Assembly (NCBI RefSeq): GCF_033898525.1
Contig: NZ_JAXAFJ010000002.1
Span: forward strand, 1-64,000
Direction of reading: 5' to 3'
DNA length: 64,000 bases
Source of the DNA: Flaviflagellibacter rhizophilus
GTDB taxonomy: Bacteria > Pseudomonadota > Alphaproteobacteria > Rhizobiales > Methylopilaceae
Shown here piece by piece: positions 41,407 through 49,398 of this stretch. The position numbers and the translations under genes were made by a program. The notes under the pieces are model-generated. The model worked only from the letters and a program-made list of their open reading frames with translations, ran no database searches and was not told the origin of the DNA. How positions within the stretch are numbered: the stretch's first letter is position 1; every line of letters begins with the position of its first letter.

Positions 41407-42627
41407 TCAATCGGGCGGCTGGTGCTTGAATGGCGTCTCCTGGTCGAGAGCCTCGCGTGAGCGCGCAATCTCTTCCCGCTCACGCGCCAGATAGGCCTGC
41501 GCCGCCTGCTCAAGTCCGGGATGGGCGAACAGGTGGGCTGAATGTGTGATGGAAGGCCGATAGCCGCGCGCGAGCTTGTGCCCGCCCTGCGCCCCGGCTT
41601 CAACGCGGCTCAGGCCATGAGCCAGGGCAAAGTCGATGGCCTGATAATAGCAGACCTCGAAATGAAGGAAGGGGTGCTCCTCGGTGCAGCCCCAATAGCG
41701 GCCGTACAGCGTGTCCCCGCCTATGAAGTTCAGCGCGCCGGCCACGGGGATGTCGCCGCGCATGGCGAAGATCAGCAGGATCTTGTCGGCCATGGCGCTT
41801 CCGACGCGGCTGAAGAACTCGCGCGTCAGGTATGGCCGGCCCCATTTGCGGGAGCCGGTGTCCTGATAGAACCGCCAGAACGCGTCCCAGTGATGCTCGC
41901 GGATGTCTGAACCTGTGATCCAGCGGATCTGCAGTCCGTCGGCCAGCGCATCGCGCCGCTCCCGGTTCAATGCCTTGCGTTTGCGTGAGGCCAGGGAGGC
42001 AAGGAAGTCATCGAAGCTGGCAAAGCCTTCATTGGCCCAGTGGAACTGGATATCGTCGCGGGCCAAGAACCCCATCCCGCTGTCCGTGAACAGCCGCTGC
42101 TCCTCGGCCGTCATGAAGGTGATGTGGACCGACGATGCCTCGACCCGTCGCATCACGCTGGCCAGTCCCTGGATCAAGCCGAGCCTCGCCATGTCATGCT
42201 CTGCACCAGGCTTTACCAACAGGCGGCGTCCGGTGGCTGGCGTGAACGGCACCGCTACCTGGATCTTCGGGTAATAGTCTCCGCCGGCACGTTCCAGCGC
42301 GTCGGCGAAAGCGTGGTCGAAGACGTATTCTCCCTGGGAGTGCGACTTCGCATAGGCCGGCGCTACGCCGAGCAGTGCTCCGCCCTCATCCTCGATCAAG
42401 AGGTGGATGGGTTGCCAGCCCGTCTCGGCCACCGCTGAGCCGCTGTCTTCCAGCGCCCGCAGAAATTCATGGGAGATGAAGGGGTTGTAGTCGGGACCGG
42501 TGCCGGTCCCACCGCTCGCCGAAGTGCCCGGATTGGCACAGGCGTTCCAGGCTGCGGCATCGATGGCGCTGATCGAGGGCAGGAGATTGACGCGGAGCTT
42601 GGCGCGCTCCGTGGATTGAACTGACAT
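41407..42627 (-). CDS. GNAT/FemAB-like protein (DUF482)
   Basis: 406 residues of the DUF482 / peptidogalycan-biosynthesis family, which has the double acyl-CoA N-acyltransferase fold found in FemAB-type aminoacyl transferases. Typical stretches are NPFISHEFLRALEDSGS near residue 48, KIQVAVPFTPATGRRLL, FLASLASRKRKALNRERR and GCTEEHPFLHFEVCYYQAIDFAL, followed by GAQGGHKLARGYRP. The reaction is not known. Neighbours give no clear hint. Confidence 0.88.
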   Translation of the reverse strand: MSVQSTERAKLRVNLLPSISAIDAAAWNACANPGTSASGGTGTGPDYNPFISHEFLRALEDSGSAVAETGWQPIHLLIEDEGGALLGVAPAYAKSHSQGEYVFDHAFADALERAGGDYYPKIQVAVPFTPATGRRLLVKPGAEHDMARLGLIQGLASVMRRVEASSVHITFMTAEEQRLFTDSGMGFLARDDIQFHWANEGFASFDDFLASLASRKRKALNRERRDALADGLQIRWITGSDIREHHWDAFWRFYQDTGSRKWGRPYLTREFFSRVGSAMADKILLIFAMRGDIPVAGALNFIGGDTLYGRYWGCTEEHPFLHFEVCYYQAIDFALAHGLSRVEAGAQGGHKLARGYRPSITHSAHLFAHPGLEQAAQAYLAREREEIARSREALDQETPFKHQPPD

Positions 42628-42700
42628 CTGCTCAATCTAAGCCGATCCGGCGCCGCGCCAAGGCCACCGCCGCAGCGGGCGACGGCCGAACGCGTACGCT

Positions 42701-43165
42701 TCAGGCGATCTCGAAGATCGCCTCGACTTCCACCGCCGCGCCGAAAGGCAATGCGGCGACACCCACGGCGGACCGGGCGTGGCGGCCAGCGTCTCCCATC
42801 GCTTCCACGAAGAAGTCGGAGGCGCCGTTCACCACCTTGGGCTGATCGCCGAAGCCGGGCGCGGACGCAACAAACCCGACGACCTTGACCAGCCGGACCA
42901 CCCGGTCGAAGCCGCCCAGAGCGGCGTTCAACTGCGCCAGCACGTTGATGGCGCACAGGCGGGCTGCATCCTGAGCGGCTTCCACGGCAACGCCGTCTCC
43001 CAGACGGCCGGTCAGCGTGAGGCCGCTGGCGTCGATTGGAAGCTGGCCCGACACATAAGCGTAGCTGCCCGTGATAACGACCGGAACGTAGTTGGCGGCG
43101 GGCGGGTTGGGGCGGGGCAGGGTAACCCCGATTTCTTCCAGGCGGCTGTCGATGCTCGTTGTCAT
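42701..43165 (-). CDS. Rid-family (YjgF/YER057c/UK114) protein without the catalytic arginine
   Basis: 154 residues with the chorismate-mutase-like Rid fold: ANYVPVVITGSYAYVSGQLP, then GVAVEAAQDAARLCAINVLAQLNAALGGFDRVVRLVKVVGF and HARSAVGVAALPFGAAVEVEAIF. In RidA the last block reads VARLP, and that arginine (Arg105 in Escherichia coli) activates the imine; here it is Ala138. Imine deaminase activity is therefore unlikely and this is probably another Rid subfamily. The ATG at 43165 has GGAGA upstream. Confidence 0.88.
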   Translation of the reverse strand: MTTSIDSRLEEIGVTLPRPNPPAANYVPVVITGSYAYVSGQLPIDASGLTLTGRLGDGVAVEAAQDAARLCAINVLAQLNAALGGFDRVVRLVKVVGFVASAPGFGDQPKVVNGASDFFVEAMGDAGRHARSAVGVAALPFGAAVEVEAIFEIA

Positions 43166-43303
43166 TGGGGTCTCCTCTGGGCGCGCCCGTCTTTGACGCA
43201 GCCGCACTGCATGCGCAAGCGGTCTGAACCGGGCAACCTAAAGCACGCGTTGCGCCGCCACCCGGCGGCACCTATCTTCGCCGAGCCTTCAGGGGAGAAA
43301 TCG

Positions 43304-44161
43304 ATGATCATGCCGCTTCCCCGAAGAGCACTGCGCGCGCTGACAATTTCCTTTGCGCTTGTGGCCGGCACGGCTGCGCTCGCCAGCCCCGCGGTGCCGG
43401 TCGATCGTCTCGTTCCCCACATAGCCGTCTACGACCTGAGCCTTGTCGAAGCGCGTGACCGTGCGGGCATCCGCACGATCAACGGACGGCTTGTCTACGA
43501 ATTCGCGCGGCGTGACTGTCGGGCGGTGCTGACCTATCGGCAGGTGATGTCCATGCGCACCGGCGAGGGGCAGGGTACATCTCTCGACTTCCGCTCAGTG
43601 ACCGACGAGGCGGATACCGCGCAAAGCTTCGACTTCGAGGCCAACAGCGTCGTGAGCGGTACGGACGCCACCGAGGTGGACGGCGTGGCGAAGCGCGGGA
43701 ACCGCGGGCTCATCAAGGTGGAACTGCAAAAGCCCGAGCAGAAAAGCGCGGACCTGCCAGCTGAAACCATGTTCCCCACCGAGCATCTGCGCCACATCCT
43801 CGGTGCGGCCGAAACGGGCGCCTTCACCCTGCAGGCAGATGTGTTCGACGGTGGCGAGCCTGGCGATACCTCAAGCCCGTCGGTCACCTTCATCGGGCCG
43901 CCGAAGGCGCCCGGAAGCGCCGGCGGTGTTTCGCTGGGGCTAGAACTCGGCATGGATAAACTTCGCCGCTGGCCCGTGAGCATCAGCTATTTCGATGCGG
44001 CATCGACGGAGAGCGAGCAGACGCCGAAGTTCATCTTCGCAGCTGACCTCTACGAAAACGGGATAGCCGGCGCTCTGCGGCTCGACTACGGGAACTTCGT
44101 GGTCGAGGGCCGCCTCGTCTCGTTGAAGGCCTTGCCCGCCGGAGAGTGCAAGCAGCCGTGA
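43304..44161 (+). CDS. eipB: Cell-envelope integrity protein EipB (DUF1849)
   Basis: 285 residues with a signal peptide (cleavage about residue 28, ALAS). The mature protein matches DUF1849: PHIAVYDLSLVEARDRAGI, GRLVYEFARRDCRAVLTYRQVM, SFDFEANSVVSGTDATEVDG, FPTEHLRHILGAAETG and a terminal GECKQP. Cys72 and Cys282 correspond to the disulfide described for Brucella EipB, a periplasmic beta-spiral protein needed for envelope integrity. Start chosen for the GGGGAGAAA ribosome-binding site. Confidence 0.9.
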   Translation: MIMPLPRRALRALTISFALVAGTAALASPAVPVDRLVPHIAVYDLSLVEARDRAGIRTINGRLVYEFARRDCRAVLTYRQVMSMRTGEGQGTSLDFRSVTDEADTAQSFDFEANSVVSGTDATEVDGVAKRGNRGLIKVELQKPEQKSADLPAETMFPTEHLRHILGAAETGAFTLQADVFDGGEPGDTSSPSVTFIGPPKAPGSAGGVSLGLELGMDKLRRWPVSISYFDAASTESEQTPKFIFAADLYENGIAGALRLDYGNFVVEGRLVSLKALPAGECKQP

Positions 44162-44202
44162 CGGCGCGGACATGCGCTGCGCGCCGCGAGGGGGCGCAGG
44201 CG

Positions 44203-45504
44203 CTAGTCCGGCTCGCGCCTTCGGGGTAGCCGCACCCCGGGCGCGAAGGAGATGCCCCGATCGAGGATGCCGGCGCCGAATTTCCGGCGAAGGTCATCGA
44301 CGGCCTTCTCCGCCGCAATGCGCCTCGGCAGACCCGGATCCATGAGATCGGGCGGGTCACCGTCACCCAGCGGATGGAGGTCTTCCACCCCGATCCCGAT
44401 CAGCCGGAAACGGGCGCCATTGGCCTCCTTTACGAGAAGGTCGCGCCCCGTCTCGAAGATCCGGCCGGCCAGTCGCGTCGGTGTTTCCAGCGAGCGACTG
44501 CGGGTGCGGCTTCGGAAATCCGGCGTCTTCAGCTTGAGCGTCACCCGCGTGCCGCTGAATTCAGCCGCCTTCAGCCGCGCCGACACGCGATCCGCCAAAC
44601 TCCACAGGACAGCAGCGAGCTGCGCCGGATCGGAGATGTCCTCGTCGAAAGTGGTCTCGGCGCTGACGCTCTTGGTCTCCCGCTCCGGTCGAACCGGGCG
44701 GGTGTCATGGCCGTGCGCGAGGTTCCACAGATGGAGCCCGTGAGCGCCGTGGCGGCGCGCCATCTCCCTTGCGTCTAGCTGCCGCAGATGGCCGACCTCC
44801 GTGATGTGGTCGCGCGCGAGCCGCGCCTGCGCCGCCGCTCCCACGCCCGGAAGGATGCCAACCGGCTTATGGGTGAGGAATTCCTGGGCTTCCGCGGCGC
44901 CGATCACGGCGAAGCCGCGCGGCTTGTCGAGATCCGAGGCGATCTTTGCGAGAAACTTGTTCGGCGCCAGCCCGACCGAGACGGTGATGCCCAGCTCTGC
45001 TTCCACCCGCCTGGCGAACCGCGCAAGCGTGCGGGCGGGCACCAGCCCGTGCACACGTTCCGTGCCGCTGAGATCGAGAAAGGCCTCGTCGATGGAGACC
45101 GGCTGCACGAGCGGGGTCAGGTCCATCATCATGGCTCGCACCTGCCGTCCCACGGCGACGTATTTGCCATGTGTGGGCTTGATGACCACGGCCTCCGGGC
45201 AGAGCTTCAGCGCCTTGAACATCGGCATGGCGGAACGCACGCCGTTGATGCGCGCGATGTAGCAGCAGGTCGACACCACGCCCCGGCGACCGCCGCCGAC
45301 GATCACCGGCTTGTCCCGAAGGTCCGGATTGTCGCGCTTTTCGACTGCAGCGAAGAAGGCATCGCAATCGACATGGGCAATGCTGAGCGAGTTGAGCTCC
45401 GGGTGGCGCACCAGCCGAGGGCTGAGACAGGCGCGGCATCGTGGCCCCTCTCCAGCCTCGGCCAGGCAGTCCCGGCAGAAGCCTGGGATCGCGCGGGTGA
45501 TCAG
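44203..45504 (-). CDS. dinB: DNA polymerase IV with N-terminal zinc-finger-like segment
   Basis: Y-family translesion polymerase. The catalytic residues lie in HVDCDAFFAAVEKRDN (palm Asp) and VSIDEAFLDLS (Asp-Glu); a helix-hairpin-helix and the little-finger domain follow. The shortest canonical start, GTG at 45411, would cut off 31 codons that encode GFCRDCL and then PRCRACLSPRLV, a CxxC-x9-CxxC finger joined directly to the polymerase and known from rhizobial homologues. No ATG, GTG or TTG lies upstream in frame; CTG at 45504 overlaps the DUF3572 stop and is proposed. The polymerase is certain; the start is not. Confidence 0.85.
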   Translation of the reverse strand: MITRAIPGFCRDCLAEAGEGPRCRACLSPRLVRHPELNSLSIAHVDCDAFFAAVEKRDNPDLRDKPVIVGGGRRGVVSTCCYIARINGVRSAMPMFKALKLCPEAVVIKPTHGKYVAVGRQVRAMMMDLTPLVQPVSIDEAFLDLSGTERVHGLVPARTLARFARRVEAELGITVSVGLAPNKFLAKIASDLDKPRGFAVIGAAEAQEFLTHKPVGILPGVGAAAQARLARDHITEVGHLRQLDAREMARRHGAHGLHLWNLAHGHDTRPVRPERETKSVSAETTFDEDISDPAQLAAVLWSLADRVSARLKAAEFSGTRVTLKLKTPDFRSRTRSRSLETPTRLAGRIFETGRDLLVKEANGARFRLIGIGVEDLHPLGDGDPPDLMDPGLPRRIAAEKAVDDLRRKFGAGILDRGISFAPGVRLPRRREPD

Positions 45505-45782
45505 TGCAGGTTCGCGCCGCCCAGCGCGCGGCGCGCCTCCGCCACGCGTTCCGGCGCCACGCCGCTCTCGGAGGAGAACCGCAGCAGCAGCTTTTCGTCT
45601 CCAAGGATGTGGTCCAGCACGCCGGCAAGGAACCCATGTTCCTTCGCCGCTTCCCGGATGCGCCGCGGGTCGAGACCCGTGACCGCGAGGAATGCACCGA
45701 GTTGCTCGGCGTCGCCCGCGAGAAACAGAAGGGCCTGGCCCGCAAGGTCGGCCGGATCCGGCTGGATACCTCGAACTTTCAT
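45501..45782 (-). CDS. DUF3572 protein
   Basis: 93 residues matching DUF3572, a helical domain of alphaproteobacteria: DLAGQALLFLAGDAEQLGAFLAVTGLDPRRIREAA and LGDEKLLLRFSSESGVAPE. Function unknown. The gene is translationally linked to dinB, whose proposed start overlaps its stop by four bases, hinting at a shared role or shared control. It is divergent from divK across a 118-bp gap. Confidence 0.88.
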   Translation of the reverse strand: MKVRGIQPDPADLAGQALLFLAGDAEQLGAFLAVTGLDPRRIREAAKEHGFLAGVLDHILGDEKLLLRFSSESGVAPERVAEARRALGGANLH

Positions 45783-45797
45783 CGTGCAGGTTCGCCC

Positions 45798-45832
45798 TTC
45801 GTCAACTTTTAGCTACTACTATTTTCGTCAAC
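45798..45832. repeat. Nine-base direct repeat in the DUF3572-divK divergent gap
   Basis: TTCGTCAAC occurs at 45798-45806 and again at 45824-45832, start-to-start distance 26 bases, flanking an A/T-rich stretch. It lies between the divergently transcribed DUF3572-dinB and divK-pleD units and may be a pair of binding sites for an unknown regulator. Confidence 0.5.
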
Positions 45833-45900
45833 CACAACCAATGCCGCCCACCGCTTGCACGTGGGTCGCCAATGTTCCGCGGCGCGGAGGATCAGAGCTG

Positions 45901-46269
45901 ATGGCCAAGACGATCCTCATTGTGGAAGACAATGAGCTGAACATGAAGCTCTTCAACGATCTTCTGCAGGCGAATGGATATCAGACGGTGCAGACGCGCA
46001 ACGGCATCGAAGCCATAGCGCTGGCCCGCCTGCACAATCCCGACCTCATCCTGATGGACATCCAGCTGCCGGAAGTCTCCGGGCTGGAAGTGACCCGCTG
46101 GCTGAAGAACGACGAGGAGTTGCGCGGCATCCCCGTCATCGCCATCACCGCTTTCGCGATGAAGGGCGATGAGGAGCGGATCCGCGAAGGCGGTTGCGAA
46201 GCCTATCTTTCGAAGCCTATCTCGGTTTCCAAGTTCCTGGAGACCGTCCGCCATTTTCTCGACAGCTGA
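45901..46269 (+). CDS. divK: Single-domain response regulator DivK
   Basis: 122 residues, only a receiver domain. TILIVEDNELNMKLFNDLLQANGY opens it; the phosphoacceptor is Asp53 (LILMDIQLP), the switch Thr is in IAITAFAMKGDEE and the conserved Lys in YLSKPI. In Caulobacter DivK, set by PleC and DivJ, controls DivL-CckA and so CtrA activity and polar development. The ATG at 45901 gives the family N-terminus; a much longer open frame upstream is non-coding on this strand. pleD follows after nine bases. Confidence 0.95.
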   Translation: MAKTILIVEDNELNMKLFNDLLQANGYQTVQTRNGIEAIALARLHNPDLILMDIQLPEVSGLEVTRWLKNDEELRGIPVIAITAFAMKGDEERIREGGCEAYLSKPISVSKFLETVRHFLDS

Positions 46270-46278
46270 GGCCGCCAC

Positions 46279-47646
46279 ATGCCGGCGCGCATCCTTGTCG
46301 TAGACGATGTCTTGCCAAATGTGCGCCTGCTCGAAGCACGGCTGACAGCCGAGTATTTCGAGGTTGTCACGGCAATGAGCGGGCAGGAGGCCCTGGATGC
46401 CTGCGCCCGCAGTGCGTTCGATCTTGTGCTGCTCGACGTGATGATGCCCGGAATGGACGGCTTCGAAGTATGTCGGCGACTGAAGGCCGATCCCTCCACC
46501 TGCTACATACCCGTCGTCATCATCACCGCGCTTGATCAGGCGGTGGACAAGGTGGCGGGTCTCGAGGCGGGGGCGGACGACTTCCTGACGAAGCCCGTTT
46601 CCGAGCTGGCGCTCATGGCGCGGGTGCGCAGCCTCACACGCATCAAGCAGATGACCGACGAGCTGCGCATGCGGGCCAAGTCGGGGCTGCAGATCGGGCT
46701 GTCGAACAGCGTGCTCGACGCCGTTCTCGACGATGGCCTCGGCGGACGCATCCTGATCGTCGATGACCGCGCATCGTCCTACGAGCGCATGCAGCTCGCG
46801 CTGTCCATCAATCATCACGTTGAAGTCGAGACCTCCCCCCAGGAGGCGCTGTTCCGGTCGGCTGAGGGCGCCTACGATCTGGTGATTGTCAGCCTGAGCC
46901 TGCAGGGTTTCGACGCGCTCCGCCTGTGCAGCCAGATGCGCTCGCTGGAGCGTACCCGCCATCTGCCGATCCTCGCCGTGGTGGAGCCGGACGACAATCT
47001 ACGCGTGATGCGGGGGCTGGACCTGGGCATCAACGACTTCCTGTCGCGCCCGGTAGACCGAAACGAACTCGTCGCACGCACGCTGACGCAGATTCGCAGG
47101 CATCGGTATACACAGCGGCTCCGATCCAAATACCAGATGAGCCTCCAATGGGCGGTCACGGATCCGCTGACCGGCATGCACAATCGCCGCTACATGGAAA
47201 CGCATCTCGAGACGCTGCTGGACCAGGATCAGGACCGTCCGCGGCCTCTCAGCGTCATCATGGTGGACATCGATCATTTCAAGTCGATCAACGATCGCTA
47301 CGGGCATGATCGCGGGGATGACGTGCTGCGTGGCTTCGGCGAACGCGTCCGCCAGAGTGTGCGTAGCGTGGACCTGGCCTGCCGCTATGGCGGCGAGGAG
47401 TTCATCATCCTGATGCCGGACGCCGATATCGGCGTGGCCCAGGCCGTCGGCGAGCGCCTGCGCCGCCGGATGGAGTCGGAGCCCTTCGGTGATGGAGCGG
47501 ACGAACCGATCAGCGTCACGATCTCGGTCGGCATCACCGCCAGCCAGCCGAATGACAGCCCGGCTGCAATCATGAAGCGTGCGGACCTCGCGCTGTACCG
47601 TGCGAAGAGCGATGGTCGAAATCGCGTGGTCTCTGACGCCGCCTGA
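46279..47646 (+). CDS. pleD: Diguanylate cyclase response regulator PleD
   Basis: 455 residues in the order REC-REC-GGDEF. The first receiver has phosphoacceptor Asp53 (VLLDVMMPG). In the second (about 155-270) the equivalent position is serine (VIVSLSLQG), so it acts only in dimerisation. The cyclase domain carries GGEEF with a preceding RSVD inhibitory I-site (RxxD, five residues before), so c-di-GMP feedback is expected. It makes c-di-GMP at the stalked-pole transition in Caulobacter. It forms an operon with divK. Confidence 0.95.
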   Translation: MPARILVVDDVLPNVRLLEARLTAEYFEVVTAMSGQEALDACARSAFDLVLLDVMMPGMDGFEVCRRLKADPSTCYIPVVIITALDQAVDKVAGLEAGADDFLTKPVSELALMARVRSLTRIKQMTDELRMRAKSGLQIGLSNSVLDAVLDDGLGGRILIVDDRASSYERMQLALSINHHVEVETSPQEALFRSAEGAYDLVIVSLSLQGFDALRLCSQMRSLERTRHLPILAVVEPDDNLRVMRGLDLGINDFLSRPVDRNELVARTLTQIRRHRYTQRLRSKYQMSLQWAVTDPLTGMHNRRYMETHLETLLDQDQDRPRPLSVIMVDIDHFKSINDRYGHDRGDDVLRGFGERVRQSVRSVDLACRYGGEEFIILMPDADIGVAQAVGERLRRRMESEPFGDGADEPISVTISVGITASQPNDSPAAIMKRADLALYRAKSDGRNRVVSDAA

Positions 47647-47896
47647 ATTTTTGCGAGTAATCTTAAAAGTTTAGGTAAATTTTGCGCGGGCTGCGGCGGT
47701 ACGTTGTTAGCGCTTTGATTCAAATGCGCTGCAACCTAAGTGTGGTGGGCCGGATGTTCGTTGGCTTTTGCCCGTGAGCGCCTGGTGGTCCAAGGACGGT
47801 GGGTCCGCCGCATCTCCTGCTGTTCGAGGGCCTCTACCGGCGGGGGCGGTCCAAAAGCCTCAACTCCAGGGCTGTCCCCGCCACCTCATACAGCAC
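47647..47896. other. Intergenic region after pleD, possible structured RNA
   Basis: No gene-length open frame with conserved features was found here. The first 60 bases are A/T-rich (TAATCTTAAAAGTTTAGGTAAATTTTG). Near 47840-47885 a GGCGGGG/CCCCGCC pair encloses a second AGCC/GGCT pair, which could form a branched hairpin. A small RNA or a leftover leader is possible. I assign nothing firmly. Confidence 0.3.
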
Positions 47897-47940
47897 ATGA
47901 ACAAAGGGCCGGTGCGAGATCGCACCGGCCCTTTGTTCAT
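47897..47940. terminator. 21-bp perfect inverted repeat downstream of rpmG
   Basis: Arms at 47897-47917 and 47920-47940 are perfectly complementary over 21 bases (beginning ATGAACAAAGGGCCGG) with only GA between. It sits 22 bases behind the rpmG stop and about 250 bases after pleD; the CTTTGTT end on both strands gives a moderate T-rich tail. A bidirectional terminator is the simplest reading. Confidence 0.75.
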
Positions 47941-47962
47941 TCAAACCAGCTGAGGCTTCAGA

Positions 47963-48130
47963 TCACTTGATCTTCGTCTCGCGGAATTCGACGTGCTTGC
48001 GTGCGACCGGGTCGTACTTCTTCAGCACCATCTTCTCGGTCTTGGTCCGTGCATTCTTCTTCGTGACGTAGAAGAAGCCCGTGTCTGCAGTGCTCTGCAG
48101 CTTGATCTTGATCATCGCGGCCTTGGCCAT
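47963..48130 (-). CDS. rpmG: 50S ribosomal protein L33, cysteine-free form
   Basis: 55 residues, MAKAAMIKIKLQSTADTGFF to ETKIK. The variant lacks the two CxxC pairs of zinc-binding L33, so it does not depend on zinc supply. It is followed by a long inverted repeat and preceded by a 77-bp gap to the MFS gene. The start is fixed by the conserved MAKA opening; a continuous upstream frame of nearly 280 codons is only antisense reading of the neighbouring gene. Confidence 0.97.
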   Translation of the reverse strand: MAKAAMIKIKLQSTADTGFFYVTKKNARTKTEKMVLKKYDPVARKHVEFRETKIK

Positions 48131-48207
48131 GCGAAACTCCTCGGCGGCGCGCGGCGCACACACTGTGAATTCAGGAATGCGGCAAACTACGCATCCGAAG
48201 CCTGAAG

Positions 48208-49395
48208 TCAAGGATTCTCCACCGTCACCTTCTGTGAAGCGCTGCGTCCCGTCGCAATCCTCCAGGCCACAACGACCACATAGAGCAGGAACAGGAGCGC
48301 GATCGTCAGCGGCAGCCCATGTGGATTCCAGATGTCCATGCCGAGCCCCATGGCAGGCGGACCAGCCAGGAGACCCAGGCTGTACATCATGACGAAGGTG
48401 GCATTCGCGCCCGCCAACTGGGAGCCGCGGAACTGGGCGCCGAGATGCGCGAGGCCGACGGTGTACAAGCCCGCGACGAGGCCGCCCCAGATGGCGACGA
48501 TGGGGAACAGAGCAAAGGCATGCTGCGCGGCGAACGGCATCGCCGCCGCCCCGACGAAACCGACTGCTCCGAGCGTCAGCAGCAGTTTGCGGCGGTCGAC
48601 GCGGTCGCTGATGAGCCCCATCGGGATCTGCACCAGGACATTGCCTAGCGCGAGGATCGAGACAAGCAGGGCCGCACTGGCTTCGCTGTAGCCGTTCCTG
48701 AGCCCGTAGAGCGGCAGAAAGCTCATGCCGCCCGTCTCGACAGCGCCGAAGATGAACGCCGCGAGGACGGCGGACGGGGCCGCTGCAAGGTAGAGCAGCA
48801 CCTGGTTGGACGGCGTGTGGTCGATGCTCGGCATCAATTGACCAGCCAGGGCCACGGGAATGATGGAGAGCAGGAACAGCACCGCGCCGATGACATAGGG
48901 CGTCATGGAGGTCGGCGGGAAGATCGTCAGCACGGTCGGCCCTATCGCGAACCCGACCGACAGGCATGATGCGTAGATGCCCATGACCAGCCCACGCGAG
49001 CCTTCAGGTGCCGCGGCGTTGATCCAGAACTCGGAGAGCACGAACAGGACGCAAAGGGAGACGCCGAACAGAAACCGGAGCGGGAACCACAGCCAGAACG
49101 GACCGGCATAATAGAAGCTGATGAACACTGCGGCGCCGAGAACAAGCGCGCTGATGAGCAGCCGCCGGGTGCCCATTCGCGCGGCGATGTTCGGAATGAA
49201 CGGCGCGAGCATGATGGTCGCGACACCGGACATCGCGGTGTTGATCCCGATCATCGTGCCGGAAACGCCACGCGCCTCCAGCACAAAAGAGAGCAGGGGC
49301 ACCGAAAGGCTGAGTCCGATGCCGACCACCGTGATGCACGTAATGGCGGTAGCGATGGCCAGCATCCGGTGACGCTGATCGGTGAAGACGCTCAT
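48208..49395 (-). CDS. Major facilitator superfamily transporter
   Basis: 395 residues with twelve predicted transmembrane helices. The loop between helices 2 and 3 reads NIAARMGTRRLL, and the symmetric loop 8-9 has GLISDRVDRRKLLL, the MFS signature. It most resembles the YcaD/UMF2 type of uncharacterised exporters. Substrate unknown. It lies three bases behind the Nudix gene and is probably in the same operon (rnr-DUF983-Nudix-MFS). Confidence 0.9.
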   Translation of the reverse strand: MSVFTDQRHRMLAIATAITCITVVGIGLSLSVPLLSFVLEARGVSGTMIGINTAMSGVATIMLAPFIPNIAARMGTRRLLISALVLGAAVFISFYYAGPFWLWFPLRFLFGVSLCVLFVLSEFWINAAAPEGSRGLVMGIYASCLSVGFAIGPTVLTIFPPTSMTPYVIGAVLFLLSIIPVALAGQLMPSIDHTPSNQVLLYLAAAPSAVLAAFIFGAVETGGMSFLPLYGLRNGYSEASAALLVSILALGNVLVQIPMGLISDRVDRRKLLLTLGAVGFVGAAAMPFAAQHAFALFPIVAIWGGLVAGLYTVGLAHLGAQFRGSQLAGANATFVMMYSLGLLAGPPAMGLGMDIWNPHGLPLTIALLFLLYVVVVAWRIATGRSASQKVTVENP

Positions 49396-49398
49396 GGA

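Noticed and set aside
45786..45804. Possible LexA box (GTTC-N7-GTCA) ahead of DUF3572-dinB
   Set aside because: The second half matches only two of four bases of the alphaproteobacterial GTTC-N7-GTTC pattern; too weak to call.
44788..45900. An open frame that runs into divK from far upstream and would lengthen it to about 490 residues
   Set aside because: It lies opposite dinB and DUF3572. DivK has a standard N-terminus at 45901 and is a single-domain protein in relatives.
47660..47690. CtrA binding site (TTAA-N7-TTAA) near pleD
   Set aside because: TTAA occurs once, without a second half at the right spacing, and behind the gene rather than in front.
48131..48967. A continuous frame that would extend L33 by nearly 280 residues
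   Set aside because: It overlaps the MFS gene on the same strand in another frame; L33 starts at the conserved MAKA.
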